NCBI GenBank assembly: GCA_030142905.1
Contig: JASJOG010000151.1
Coordinates: 10,001 to 74,000, forward strand
Source of the DNA: Heliopora coerulea
Taxonomy: Eukaryota > Cnidaria > Anthozoa > Scleralcyonacea > Helioporidae
Direction: 5' to 3'
DNA length: 64,000 nucleotides
The notes under the pieces are model-generated. The model saw only the letters and a list, made by a program, of their open reading frames with translations. It was not told where the DNA came from and made no database searches. The translations under genes were made by a program, and so were the position numbers. Every line of letters begins with the position of its first letter. Within the stretch, counting starts at the first letter, position 1. Positions 51,625 to 60,727 of the stretch are shown one piece after another.

Positions 51625-52993
51625 ATGGATAAAGGTTTTGATGATATTGAAAATATGGAAATGAAAGATCGAAACGAACAAGTTCGTAGAAACATAGAAA
51701 ACCTTGAGCAGGGTGAAACAAGTTTTGGTGGGGGTGACCCTGCGGGTCGTACAAGTATAAATATAACAGACACAGAAAACCCAAAATTCACTAGGGTTGA
51801 TGATTATTCAAAAAAAGATGGGGATATTTTACTTGATAAAAAAGATATAGGAGCAATGAAGAGATCAATGACTAATGATAAAAAAATTTTTTTCAAAAAA
51901 ATATTTAATATTACTCTTGAAAAGCAAAGTGGTGAAAATTCAAAAATATTGTTAGAAAACACTGTATTTGAAAAAGACAAAAAAGGAAATGTTTCCATTA
52001 AATTCAAAGGTGAAAAAATTGGTGATGTTGATTGTAAATCTTTGGAACCCAAATTATTTAAAAAGAAAAATAATGTTGATGAATTCAAAAATCTTTTGGA
52101 AAAAGCAAAAAAAGAATATAAAAAAACTCCAAGAGCAGCAATCCGAGAAAGAATTGGAGCTGAAGATAATGAAACCAATGAGGAAATTTTTTATGATACT
52201 ATCACTGATAATGCTATTTTAGAAATTCAAAATAAAATTGATAATATAATTAGTAAAAATAACTTAAAAAAATTCATTGATGATAAACAGGACCCAAGAC
52301 GAACATTATTTGAAAGAGATGATTTAAGAGAATTCAGAGGTTTATTATATTTGGAGGATATTGACTCTGTGCTGCTGGAAAATGAAAAAAAAAAAAGTTA
52401 TACGTGGAAAAATTGATGGATTTGATACAGAGCATCAACATTGGAAAAATAAATCTGATTCAGAAACAGCTGAACCCCAAAAAAGTATATATAAAATTTT
52501 TTCAGAAATTGCAAAACTTCAAGCAGATAAAATGAGACTTGAAAATAATGAAATACCAATTAGTGAAGAAGGAATACAGATTTTAAATGAAAATGCTGAA
52601 GAATCTGACCTTGGAAGATTAAAAAGATTTAAAAAATGGGCAAAAGAAAATCTCGCAGGTTTATCAGCAGTAGCAATTTCTGTTGCAGGTATAATTACAA
52701 CAATAGTTATAGGAGCAAGAAACGCATTAAAAAAAGGTGCAAGTGCAGTTGGAAAATTAGGAAAAGCAATTGCAAATATAGGTAAAAATTTTGGCGCGGT
52801 CATTTCGGCAGCTTTAAATTTAATTTCTCAAATATTATCATGGGGTGCAAAAGGTATTGCTTTTCTAGCTAAAAATTTATGGATATTAGTTATTGCAATT
52901 ACTTACTTTTTATATAATGAATACCGAAAGGACAAAGATGGAACGAAGTTCTCAGCACCAAAGGTGCAATACCGAAAGGGTAATAAAGATTAA
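51625..52993 (+). pseudogene. Family A membrane-active virion protein candidate, A1 copy
   Basis: Two blocks, 51625-52416 and 52361-52993, form one gene broken in an A12 run at about 52383-52394. The N-terminal half is charged and probably disordered (GFDDIE start). The C-terminal half has LGRLKRFKKWAKENLAGLSA, then a long Ala/Gly/Ile-rich hydrophobic region (about 52660-52900) ending in a transmembrane segment. The composition recalls adenovirus-like membrane-lytic minor capsid proteins, without direct similarity that I can claim. Present in A2 and A3 between integrase and MCP. The last codons contain a double-hairpin module (52941-52967) absent from A2 and A3. Confidence 0.6.
52941..52967 (+). 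repeat. Double-hairpin module at the end of the virion-protein gene
   Basis: GAAC-GAA-GTTC, TCA, GCACC-AAA-GGTGC. Translated in frame as TKFSAPKV, the same phase and nearly the same peptide as the module at 54304-54330. The corresponding C-termini in A2 and A3 end without it. Confidence 0.85.
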
Positions 52994-53020
52994 AAAAAAA
53001 TTTTTTTTGTATAATAAAAA

Positions 53021-54254
53021 ATGAATAGAGTAGATGAATTATATCCAGGATATAAAAGATCAAAAATGAGTGAAATTAAAGGAAACAGAACAAGGCATGT
53101 TGTAACTTTGAATCCGAATAAAGTAAATCCTGAAGAAGAACTTTATATAGATATTCCAAAATTAAATCCTAATTTGTGTCTTGTTCCTGATTCTTTAAAA
53201 TTGTTAGTTAATTTTAAAAATGCAAATACTAAATCTTGGTTTTTAAATAATTTATCAAAATTGTTAAAAAAGAGATTGGTTGTTAAATTTGCTGGAGAAA
53301 TTGTTTACGATAATAGTGGAGAATCTTTACTAGAAATGTACAAAGATCTCTGGAAACCTGAATATGAAAGAGCAGATATGGTTGAATACGGCATTGTGAG
53401 AGAGAATCTTAGAAAATTAATTTCAAAAGATGACTCTGGAGCAACAAGTGGTAGTCCAGAAAAAGTTTCTGATAAATTAATGTATGATATTTATGGAACA
53501 AAACAGTGCTTAAAATTAGAAAAAATACTTTCAGATCATGGGTTATATGTTCCTTATGGGATGATTAACAATTTTCAATATATTTTAACTTTCCCAAAAG
53601 CTAGTGAAATTATGGTAGCACAAAGAGGACAAAGTGTTGGGGGATATACTTTGGAAAATTTAGAACTAGAGTATGAAACAATTGAAAATCAAGATTTGGC
53701 AATTGATGTTTTATCAAATTACACCACAGGAAGATCATTATCATATAATTATGTAACTTTGATGAAAACAGTAGAATGGGATAAAGACGCGACTTTACAT
53801 AATGAAACCATAAATATCCCACGGAAAAGTATGAAAGCAGTTGTTCTGTTATTTAGAAATAAAACTATCACAGATAGTGAACAATTTGTTTATCCAAATA
53901 TAACAGACGTCAAAATTAGTGTTGAAGGAGTACCAAATAGTATCCCAAGGTATGCCGAAAAGAAGATTTTTTGAAGAAGCATTTAGAATATTTCACTGCT
54001 GATATTTTGACTGTGATGCAGTCATGAGTATTGAAAAATTTTACAAAGATTCATTTGCATTATGTGTGGATTTAAGAACATTAGATGATAACTTTGTTTA
54101 TGGAAATGGTAAAAAGTTAGTAAACACACAGTCTGGACTATTGTTAGAAATTAAAAAAACTGCTATTTCTGCAAATGTAATGTGTCATATATTTGTGATA
54201 AGTGATGGATTGTTAAACATTGTAAATAAAGATTTGTCTTCAATTCAATTTTGA
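53021..54254 (+). pseudogene. MCP: Family A major capsid protein, A1 copy
   Basis: About 410 codons. The start at 53021 is chosen because the extra N-terminal ELYPGYKRSKM stretch is conserved in A2 and, in part, in A3. The two-part beta-rich protein has YTLENLELEYETIENQDLA in the middle. The C-terminal FYKDSFALCVDLRTLDDNF...KLVNTQSGLLLEIKK...ISDGLLNIVN block resembles the last jelly-roll of Polinton-type double jelly-roll capsids. It is followed by the packaging ATPase, the usual pairing. A frameshift near 53955 and a TGA near 54000 separate the last 75 codons. All three family A copies carry it. Confidence 0.7.
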
Positions 54255-54275
54255 AAACAAGATTAAAAATAAAAA

Positions 54276-54932
54276 ATGAATGACAGCAAAGCCGAACACG
54301 ATCGACCAGAGGTCTCAGCACCAAAGGTGCAAGTGGATAACAAAAAACCATTTAATATGATAATTGTTGGAATGACTGCTTGTGGAAAAACAAAATATCT
54401 CTTAGATTTTATAGAATCAGAATATAAAAATTATTTTGATTATATTTTTTTAATTTGTCCAACATTTGAATGGAATAAAACTTATGAAAATTGGAAATAT
54501 GATAAAGATGAAGATTTTATTGCTATTCCTTGTGATCAAGATAATGTTGAAGATTGGTTAAAATTTATAGTTGACTTTTCAAAAGGAAGTAAAAGTTTAA
54601 TCATATTGGATGATTGTGCAAGTAGAAAAAATGTTAAAAATAGAACAAGTGAATTGGTTAAATTGGGATTTAGTGCTAGACATTATAATCTTTCTGCTGT
54701 AGCTATAACGCAGCAGTTGACATCTATTGCTAAACCATTTAGAGAAAATATTTCAAAATTGGTTACATTTTATAACCCGAATAAAAAAGATATGACAACA
54801 ATAATTCAAGAATATTTAGATGTAGGTGACCACGCAGAATTGGAAAAAATTTTAGAAACGTTAAAAACAAAAAAATATTCATGCTTCGAAATTAATTTAA
54901 TTTTTCCATTTGGTTATAAAATAAATGAGTGA
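54276..54932 (+). CDS. ATP: Family A packaging ATPase, A1 copy (218 aa, intact)
   Basis: FtsK-HerA/A32-type ATPase: Walker A GMTACGKT (residues about 33-40), Walker B LIILDDC (about 108-114) and downstream AITQQLTSIAKPFRENISK, the sensor helix. It should pump DNA into capsids. It is the only intact ATPase in the window. The N-terminal 25 residues contain a double-hairpin module (54304-54330, encoding RPEVSAPKV) that A2 and A3 lack, so the module sits in an expendable leader. The stop overlaps the ATG of the coiled-coil gene. Confidence 0.85.
   Translation: MNDSKAEHDRPEVSAPKVQVDNKKPFNMIIVGMTACGKTKYLLDFIESEYKNYFDYIFLICPTFEWNKTYENWKYDKDEDFIAIPCDQDNVEDWLKFIVDFSKGSKSLIILDDCASRKNVKNRTSELVKLGFSARHYNLSAVAITQQLTSIAKPFRENISKLVTFYNPNKKDMTTIIQEYLDVGDHAELEKILETLKTKKYSCFEINLIFPFGYKINE
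54304..54330 (+). repeat. Double-hairpin module in the ATPase leader
   Basis: GACC-AGA-GGTC, TCA, GCACC-AAA-GGTGC, in frame with the ATPase. The A2 and A3 ATPase leaders have other, shorter sequences here, which supports insertion in A1. Confidence 0.85.
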
Positions 54933-55480
54933 AAATAGTGAACATGTAGAAGTCCCGCAAATTAAGACAAGTAATCAACGTGATCAGTCGGATGATCAAG
55001 AAGATACCAAAAAAGAAGTAATGAAAAAACAAGAAGAACTGATAAAATTGTCTGAAGATGGGGAAATTAGTCAATCTGTTCAAAATTTGAAAAAAGCAAG
55101 TGATAAAGTTATATTAAAAATTTATGCTGAATATGAAGTAAAATAAGCGGAAAAAGCAAATGCATTTTTAACAGATTTATTAGGAGGGTTAGAAGCAATT
55201 GAAAGCAGTGAAGAATTGGAAAAAGAACTTGTGAAAGATAAATTATTAAAAAGAGATGTAAAATCTGTAGTTGAAAAAGTAAGTCCATATTTACCATATC
55301 TTGGAATATTATCTGGCGGAGTTACAGTTGGAAAACATGTTATTAAAAAACAGAGCAAAAAAGACGACATCAACCAGAGGTCTCCGCATCGGACGAAGTC
55401 CTCAGAAGCAAAGCTTCAGCGAATCTGCAGCGGAGCTGGTCTTCAAGACGGTAGTGAACCATCAACAAGTCAAACTTAAT
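54925..55480 (+). pseudogene. Conserved coiled-coil protein, A1 copy
   Basis: Same protein as 24252-24743. An in-frame TAA at 55144 (where A2 has a Gln codon) and a missing short segment (about 12 residues before LGGLEAIE) distinguish it. The C-terminal YLPYLGILSGGVTVGKHV segment is intact. The tail after it is replaced by a cluster of hairpins (55372-55438), which lengthens the protein with a low-complexity Ser/Gln-rich end not seen in A2 or A3. Confidence 0.7.
55372..55438 (+). repeat. Hairpin cluster in the coiled-coil gene tail
   Basis: ACC-AGA-GGT (55373-55381), then the full module GGAC-GAA-GTCC, TCA, GAAGC-AAA-GCTTC (55391-55417), then CAGC-GGA-GCTG (55428-55438). The module uses different bases in both stems from its relatives, yet every position remains paired. 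Confidence 0.8.
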
Positions 55481-55513
55481 AATTTTATAATATATATTGT
55501 ATTATAAAATTAA

Positions 55514-55960
55514 TTATTCTGCAGATTCTGAAGTTGAAGGTTTAACATGGGTTTCATCGACCGAAGGTCTCAGCACCAAAGGTGCACCCCCGCTTTGCGG
55601 TGTGTCTTTTCTGGTTAATTCACTCATAAGTGTATTTATTATTTTGTCTTTTTCTTTTGAGTTATTTTTTGTTGATTCTTCATTTTCTAAAGATTTTAAC
55701 AATTTTAAATGATTATTATTTTCTGAAAACTGAATTTCATGTATATTATTTTTCCCAAATGTCATTCCAGCTTCAAAATCTTTCATTCCAACATCAACAT
55801 GAGCTCCGATTCTAAAACCGCTTTTTTTAATTTTTCTAAAATTTATTGGTGGATAACCATTAAGATTTAAATCTAACTTTGTGTCTGACTTTGTGTCCTT
55901 TCCTGAATCCTTATTGGAATTATTTTTATTATTTGCTTTTGATGATACACAATTTCCCAT
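55514..55960 (-). CDS. N-myristoylated protein, A1 copy (148 aa)
   Basis: Starts MGNCVSSK, a strong N-myristoylation signal identical to the A2 protein 23904-24194, then diverges: an Asn/Lys/Asp-rich linker, GFRIGAHVDVGMKDFEAGMT, an acidic helical segment and a tail. The C-terminal codons coincide with a double-hairpin module read antisense (55559-55585) and a CCGC-TTT-GCGG hairpin. Likely membrane-associated; function unknown. Confidence 0.65.
   Translation of the reverse strand: MGNCVSSKANNKNNSNKDSGKDTKSDTKLDLNLNGYPPINFRKIKKSGFRIGAHVDVGMKDFEAGMTFGKNNIHEIQFSENNNHLKLLKSLENEESTKNNSKEKDKIINTLMSELTRKDTPQSGGAPLVLRPSVDETHVKPSTSESAE
55559..55600. repeat. Double-hairpin module in the myristoylated-protein gene
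   Basis: On the plus strand GACC-GAA-GGTC, TCA, GCACC-AAA-GGTGC (55559-55585), then CCGC-TTT-GCGG (55590-55600). It lies antisense in the gene, so the module is not tied to one reading frame or strand. Confidence 0.85.
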
Positions 55961-55991
55961 TTTTTATTTATTATTTTTTTATTAAAGTCAT

Positions 55992-56141
55992 ATGGCAGGA
56001 CATGAATCATTCACGTTTAATTTTTCCGAAGAGATTAGTGGATTTTCTAATTTACATCAAGTGGATTTCCCCGTGACCCGTTTTTTAAAATGTGTTGAAA
56101 TTCACCAATTTCGAAAATGTGGTAGAATCAAACGAATTTGA
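55992..56141 (+). CDS. Possible small protein running into the right terminal repeat (49 aa)
   Basis: An ATG-initiated frame of 49 codons divergent from the myristoylated gene. The first half (HESFTFNFSEEISGFSNLHQ) is non-repetitive, the second half is encoded by the terminal repeat. No family or second copy. May be chance. Confidence 0.2.
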   Translation: MAGHESFTFNFSEEISGFSNLHQVDFPVTRFLKCVEIHQFRKCGRIKRI

Positions 56142-56563
56142 GCTATTTTGAGAATGTTAAGAATTTGAGCGATTTTCAGAATGAGTGACGTCATCATGAA
56201 AATGTGTGACGTCATCAGAAAGGAATGTGATAGAATCGGCACTTTACAGACTTTGAGAATCCGGCTGAAACCTGATTTTGAAAATGCGGGAAATTTCACC
56301 TATTTTGAAAATGCAACTATTTTTGTCAATTTTGAAAATGCGGAAAATTTGACCAAATTTCAAAATGTGACGTCATCACTCAAAAATGTGCTGGAATCGG
56401 CACTTTACAGACCGAAATTGACGTCATCAATAAAAAGGGGAAATCCCCCACGACACTTTGAAAAATTTTGACCAAATTTGAAAATGTGTTGAAATTCATG
56501 AAAGCGACCGGAAGTGTCGTCATCACTCAAAAATGTGCTGGAATCGGCACTTTACAGACTACT
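56050..56563 (-). repeat. Right terminal inverted repeat region of A1
   Basis: Inverted relative to the left end (38506 onward). Three copies of GAATCGGCACTTTACAGAC (about 56233, 56394 and 56541), several TGACGTCA sites and CACATTTTCAAA-type blocks. The outer 150 bp match the left end best. Ends in CAGACTACT, followed by the target copy TCCCAC. Confidence 0.85.
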
Positions 56564-58616
56564 TCCCACATTTCAACAACCTCAAAACCACGCTCTATCA
56601 AATAATATGTAACAGAATTCGTGTTTGCTCTCAAGCATCCAAATGACATATTCAAAACATTATTATAATCATCAGAAGAATAACATTTCGTACACCCATG
56701 ATAAAAACACCCATGAAATTGGTAAACAACTCTGTTTTCCATGTCATAACCATTCACATAATGTTTTCCTGTTCAAATCTCACCATAAGCACTTAATTTC
56801 CACCTAAAATTTTCAATCTTTTCATTCAACTCTTCCAACCACATCAAACCAATAACACTTTCATTAACATCATTACTATAACCAGCTTTGGGAATAACTC
56901 CAATAGTATTTTGTTTCATAAATAAAGTTCGAAAAATTCTCATAGCCATACTGGTTACGGTAATCAAGGAAGCATCGAAAAATGGTTCAACACCACACAT
57001 TGTTTTGCAACAATTGTAAAATTAAATACAACAAAGTCTACGAAATTTTGACATCATTACAACAATAAGTTTTAATTTCCTCTTCAAAATTATATTCTTT
57101 ATCCATTTTAGATTCATACCAATTTATCAAATTTTACTCTTTCATCCTCATCCATGCACAAAATATCAAAATATTTCTAATCAGAAAAGAAATACGAATG
57201 AAATCCTTTCTCACATTCCACAGCAATATTCAGTATTTCAGTTAATTTCTTCGAATAATTACCAAAAAACAAATAACTGTCCAAAACAGTAATATTTAAC
57301 ATTTTCATACACAATATTTTGTTACCATTCATCACAACTTACAGAGTAATATTAAATTTGCTCAACATCCATCTCATTATGAATAGTGTCAAAACATGCA
57401 CCATTATGAGCAACCAAAACACTCTTACATTTCTTATCCATTTCAATCAATGCATTCGTCTCCAGAAAATATTTATACTCTTGAAGCACAGCAACGTTGC
57501 ATATCAGAACCATCAGAATCAAAAGAGACATCCTTACACTTCTTACAAATAACATTAACAACACAATAATACACATCAAAACATAAACCATCACCATCAC
57601 TTCGTGTTTCAAAATCAAAGAAAAACAACTTATCGCAAACAGATCCAGCTTGCACAACATGAACACATTTCATGTAACAATAATGAGTTTTTTTCTGTAA
57701 TTTACAACAATAAGAACAATATATTCGAGAACAATCATGATTTCTTCATTTCCCACCATAATATTCACTTTGCTTAACAATGGAACAACATTCAGGACAA
57801 CATTTAAATATATGACAAGGAGTTTTGGAAGCCTTCCCTTTTGCATCATAGAAATTTAATTAGAACAATGTCTCCTCAAACATAATTCACTATAAAATAT
57901 AACATTGCAACAAGGACATTTTGAAAACTTATTTCAAATTTTTTCAATTTAGTGTAAAGAATAACATTTAATACACATATTTGGCAACAAACAAATATGA
58001 ATAAATTTAGAATAAAATTTTTTCATACACTTAATACAAAAATTAAGAAACATCCAGAATACAATGGTAATGACCATCACGCATCCACAAGAAAATTACT
58101 TTATCATTCAATTTAATGAAATTAGTTCCATCACTTCAAGAATCAAAAATAATAACATCATTGCACTCTTCTGAATAAAAAACAACCAAATCATACCCTA
58201 AATTCACCAGCCAATTTTCATAAATATAATCAAAATCATTGTTGGAAATATTTCGAAATTTTTCAAATCCCAATTTTGAATACAAATCAGAAATTTTAGC
58301 ACCGCATTACAAATGTCTATATAACTGGTCGTTTTCATAATAACTTTTAATTATTAAAATGCTTAAGAAAAAAATGATCAGTATATGGTCGACAATCAAG
58401 TTCAACCATATAAACATCATATCACGTTTGACGATCATATTTAACAGGTAAACGCTTTCTACTTCCAGAAACAGTTTTATTCAAAGTAACACATCTCACA
58501 TGATTTCTGTTTTGATTCAAAACAGAAACATCAGATCGCCTCGCATGAAGTAGATAACTTCTAACCACATTGGTTTCCCAACCACCATTCAATTCAATGG
58601 AATCATTACTTTGCAA
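56564..58616 (-). pseudogene. POLB: Family B DNA polymerase, N-terminal part
   Basis: Begins with an ATG at 58616 and runs leftwards into the A1 insertion. Readable: FFDFETRSDG (ExoI motif, about 57595-57625), VLVAHNGACFD (ExoII, about 57390-57425), VEPFFDASLITVTSMAMRIF (about 56935-56990), YQFHGCFYHGCTKCY (about 56680-56725) and GFEVVEMWE at the cut (about 56570). These are the exonuclease and pre-palm motifs of Maverick polymerases. Many stops and frameshifts occur between 57680 and 58420. The gene continues at 38505 beyond A1. Confidence 0.8.
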
Positions 58617-58639
58617 TTATTTGCAAAATGCAGCTTCTA

Positions 58640-58830
58640 GCACATTTTCTCTATTTTAGAAAAAATTTTTCTATTGAAAATAATACCAAACACACCAAAC
58701 ATCCCTAACAACCAGTCTAACTAAAAATAATTGTTGTGTTTACATTGAGCTATTCAAATCACTAGGGATGTTTCGTATGTTAACATCGCTTCTGGTTGTT
58801 AGGTAGGGGAATTCCCAGAAAAAAATTTAA
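58640..58830. repeat. Palindromic terminal-region repeat next to A3
   Basis: CCAAACATCCCTAA...CTAGGGATGTTTCG (about 58693-58776) is the same palindromic unit as at 23482-23564 but inverted, and is followed by ATGTTAACATCGC and GGGGAATTCCC in the same order as there. It marks the left edge of A3, as its relative marks that of A2. No coding content. Confidence 0.55.
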
Positions 58831-59621
58831 TATTATACTCTGAAGTTACTTATGATAGTTCAAGTGGAAAAATATCTTATCTTTTTGATCAAACATTCAG
58901 TGAAAATCATGCTAAGCAAAATTTTAGCACCATAAAACCTACTGTTTGTAATGTTGCAAACGGAGTGAATGACAGATATTTCATAGAATTCAGTGGAAGA
59001 TCAGTTCTTTTTTTCAGACATAGATTTGACCCAACTGTCTAGCTCATCAAAGATAAGAAATTTTTTTGTGGTTTACAGATTGAAAGGTTATGATGGAAAC
59101 ATAGATTGCTTGAGAAACTTTTTTCAGGGGAGGTGATTATTTTGTGGGGTTCTGAACACTTGGAGATCTTATTGTTTCAAATACTGTAGCAGGTAGATAT
59201 ATTAAAATAGGTACTGCTAATGATGCTGTTGTGCCATACAAAAACAAAGCAAACACTGGTGAACTTAACAAATGGTGTAGTTTATCTGTACATTGGAAAG
59301 ACAGTTCACCATGATCTAATAAAAGTTCTGTTTATTGTAATGGAGTGAAATTAAAAAATTTTAATTAAATAAGTTTACAAACAAATGATAAAATGGAAAT
59401 TGGATCTTTTAATTTTAATAGTGGTCATAGATTCTCTAATTCTGATTTGAATTCAGCCGGAACAGGAACATTTAAAGGAGATATTGTATTTTTTTATGTT
59501 TAAACAAGGAATTATGGATGAAAGAACCATTTTGTTACATCATAAACTTTTTTGTGAAAAATGGCATAATATTAATGCAAATCCTATCAAAACAGTTACG
59601 AGTCTAGTTGACTTAACTTAG
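58830..59621 (+). pseudogene. Family A fibre head fragment, A3 copy
   Basis: Frames on the plus strand read as a LamG-like fibre head: LYSEVTYDSSSGKISYLFDQ, RYFIEFSGRSVLFF, LSVHWKDSS, SVYCNGVKLKNF, then ILYFFMFKQGIMDERTILLH as the tail. The tail matches the frameshifted tails of the A1 and A2 fibres, which shows that it belongs to the fibre. The stalk modules are missing. At least four frameshifts or stops. Its location differs from that in A1 and A2. Confidence 0.6.
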
Positions 59622-59679
59622 AAACTAAAAAAATGTTCATAATCTTTTTAGAATGTGAAAATTTAATAATTTTTAAACT

Positions 59680-60146
59680 TTAGTGTGTTTCACTACGTTC
59701 GTTTTCTGTCTCATTTCCAACACCTTTATGCTTGATCACATGTTTACCAACAGTTACCCCACCACTTATGATTCATAGGAATGGTAGGAATGGTGCGAAT
59801 CTTTGAACAATAGATTTTACATCTCTTCTTAAGAGTTTATCAGACTTTAGTTCCTTTTCCAATTCCTCACTACTTTCAATTGCATCTAATCCTCCTAAAA
59901 GATCCGCAAATCTACTGATTATAGTGTCTGTTATAAAACAGTTTGCTGTTTCAGCTTGTTTTGTTTCATATTCTGCATATATTTTATTTATAATTTTTTC
60001 TGATACTTTTTTGATGTTTTTTTTACAGATTGCTCTATTTCTCCATCTTCAGATAGTTTGATCAGTTCTGCTCTTTTCTTTTTTACATCTTCGTTAACAT
60101 TATCATTAACTGCGGTATTGTTTTCATTTTCAACAACTTTTTCCAT
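59680..60146 (-). pseudogene. Conserved coiled-coil protein, A3 copy
   Basis: Third copy of the 24252-24743 protein: LIKLSEDGEIEQSVKK, then after a frameshift in an A8 run (about 60015) LLGGLDAIESSEELEKELK and IISGGVTVGKHVIKHK. A TGA lies before IISGG. It keeps the segment that A1 lost. Confidence 0.7.
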
Positions 60147-60183
60147 TTATTATAAGAAAAATTATTGTAATTTGTTAACATCC

Positions 60184-60720
60184 TCATTCTATTTGGTATC
60201 TATAAGGATGTCTTAGACTTATTTCTAATATCGAATATTTTTTGGTTTTTAAAATTTTTTTTATTTCATCAATTTCTTTTTTGTCTGAGACATCTAAATA
60301 TTCATCTATTATTTCATTCATGTCTTTTCTATTTGAATTATAAAATGTCACCAGTTTTGAAGTATTTTCTCTGTAAGGTTTTGCAATAGATGTTAGTTGC
60401 TGAGTTAACAATAGTACTTAAATTAAAACGTCTAGCACTGAATGCAAGTTTTACAAGTTTGCTAGTTCTATTTTTTACAAATTTTTCACAATCATCAAGA
60501 ATAATTAAACTATCTGTTCCAGCAGCATAATTTACAACATATTTATTTGATCACACGGTACTGCGATGTAGTTTTCATATGTTTTATTCCATTGAAATGT
60601 TGGACAAATTAAAAAAATATAATCAAAATGTTTATGAAATTCTTTTTCTAACATGTCTAAGAGATATTTTGTTTTTCCACATGTCATTCCAACAATAATC
60701 ATATTAAAAGGAGTTTCCAT
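60184..60720 (-). pseudogene. ATP: Family A packaging ATPase, A3 copy
   Basis: Reads NMIIVGMTCGKTKYLLD at its start. One residue is missing from the P-loop relative to A1 and A2 (GMTACGKT), which leaves the Walker A spacing one short. Walker B SLIILDDC is near 60500. The final QQLTSIAKPYRENTSKLVTF block is open. Frameshifts near 60540 and 60420 and other deletions. The leader is only two residues before the conserved core. Confidence 0.75.
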
Positions 60721-60727
60721 TGTTTAT

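Larger units (their letters stand above)
38506..56563. mobile_element. Polinton/Maverick (adintovirus-like) family A, complete copy A1
   Basis: An 18,058-bp element with inverted termini beginning AGTAGTCTGTAAAGTGCCGA on both strands, flanked by near-identical 6-bp target copies (TCCCAA at 38500-38505, TCCCAC at 56564-56569). These are the AG...CT ends and 6-bp duplication known for Polintons. Minus-strand genes on the left: polymerase, small proteins, fibre and structural proteins. Plus-strand genes on the right: integrase, virion protein, MCP, ATPase and coiled-coil protein. The two arms diverge from a palindromic promoter at 50449-50472. I recognise no adenain-type protease. Several genes carry homopolymer frameshifts, and a solo LTR sits in the polymerase. 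Confidence 0.88.

Noticed and set aside
38506..56563. Free-living virus genome or contamination
   Set aside because: The copy has a target duplication and lies inside another element's polymerase, so it is integrated.
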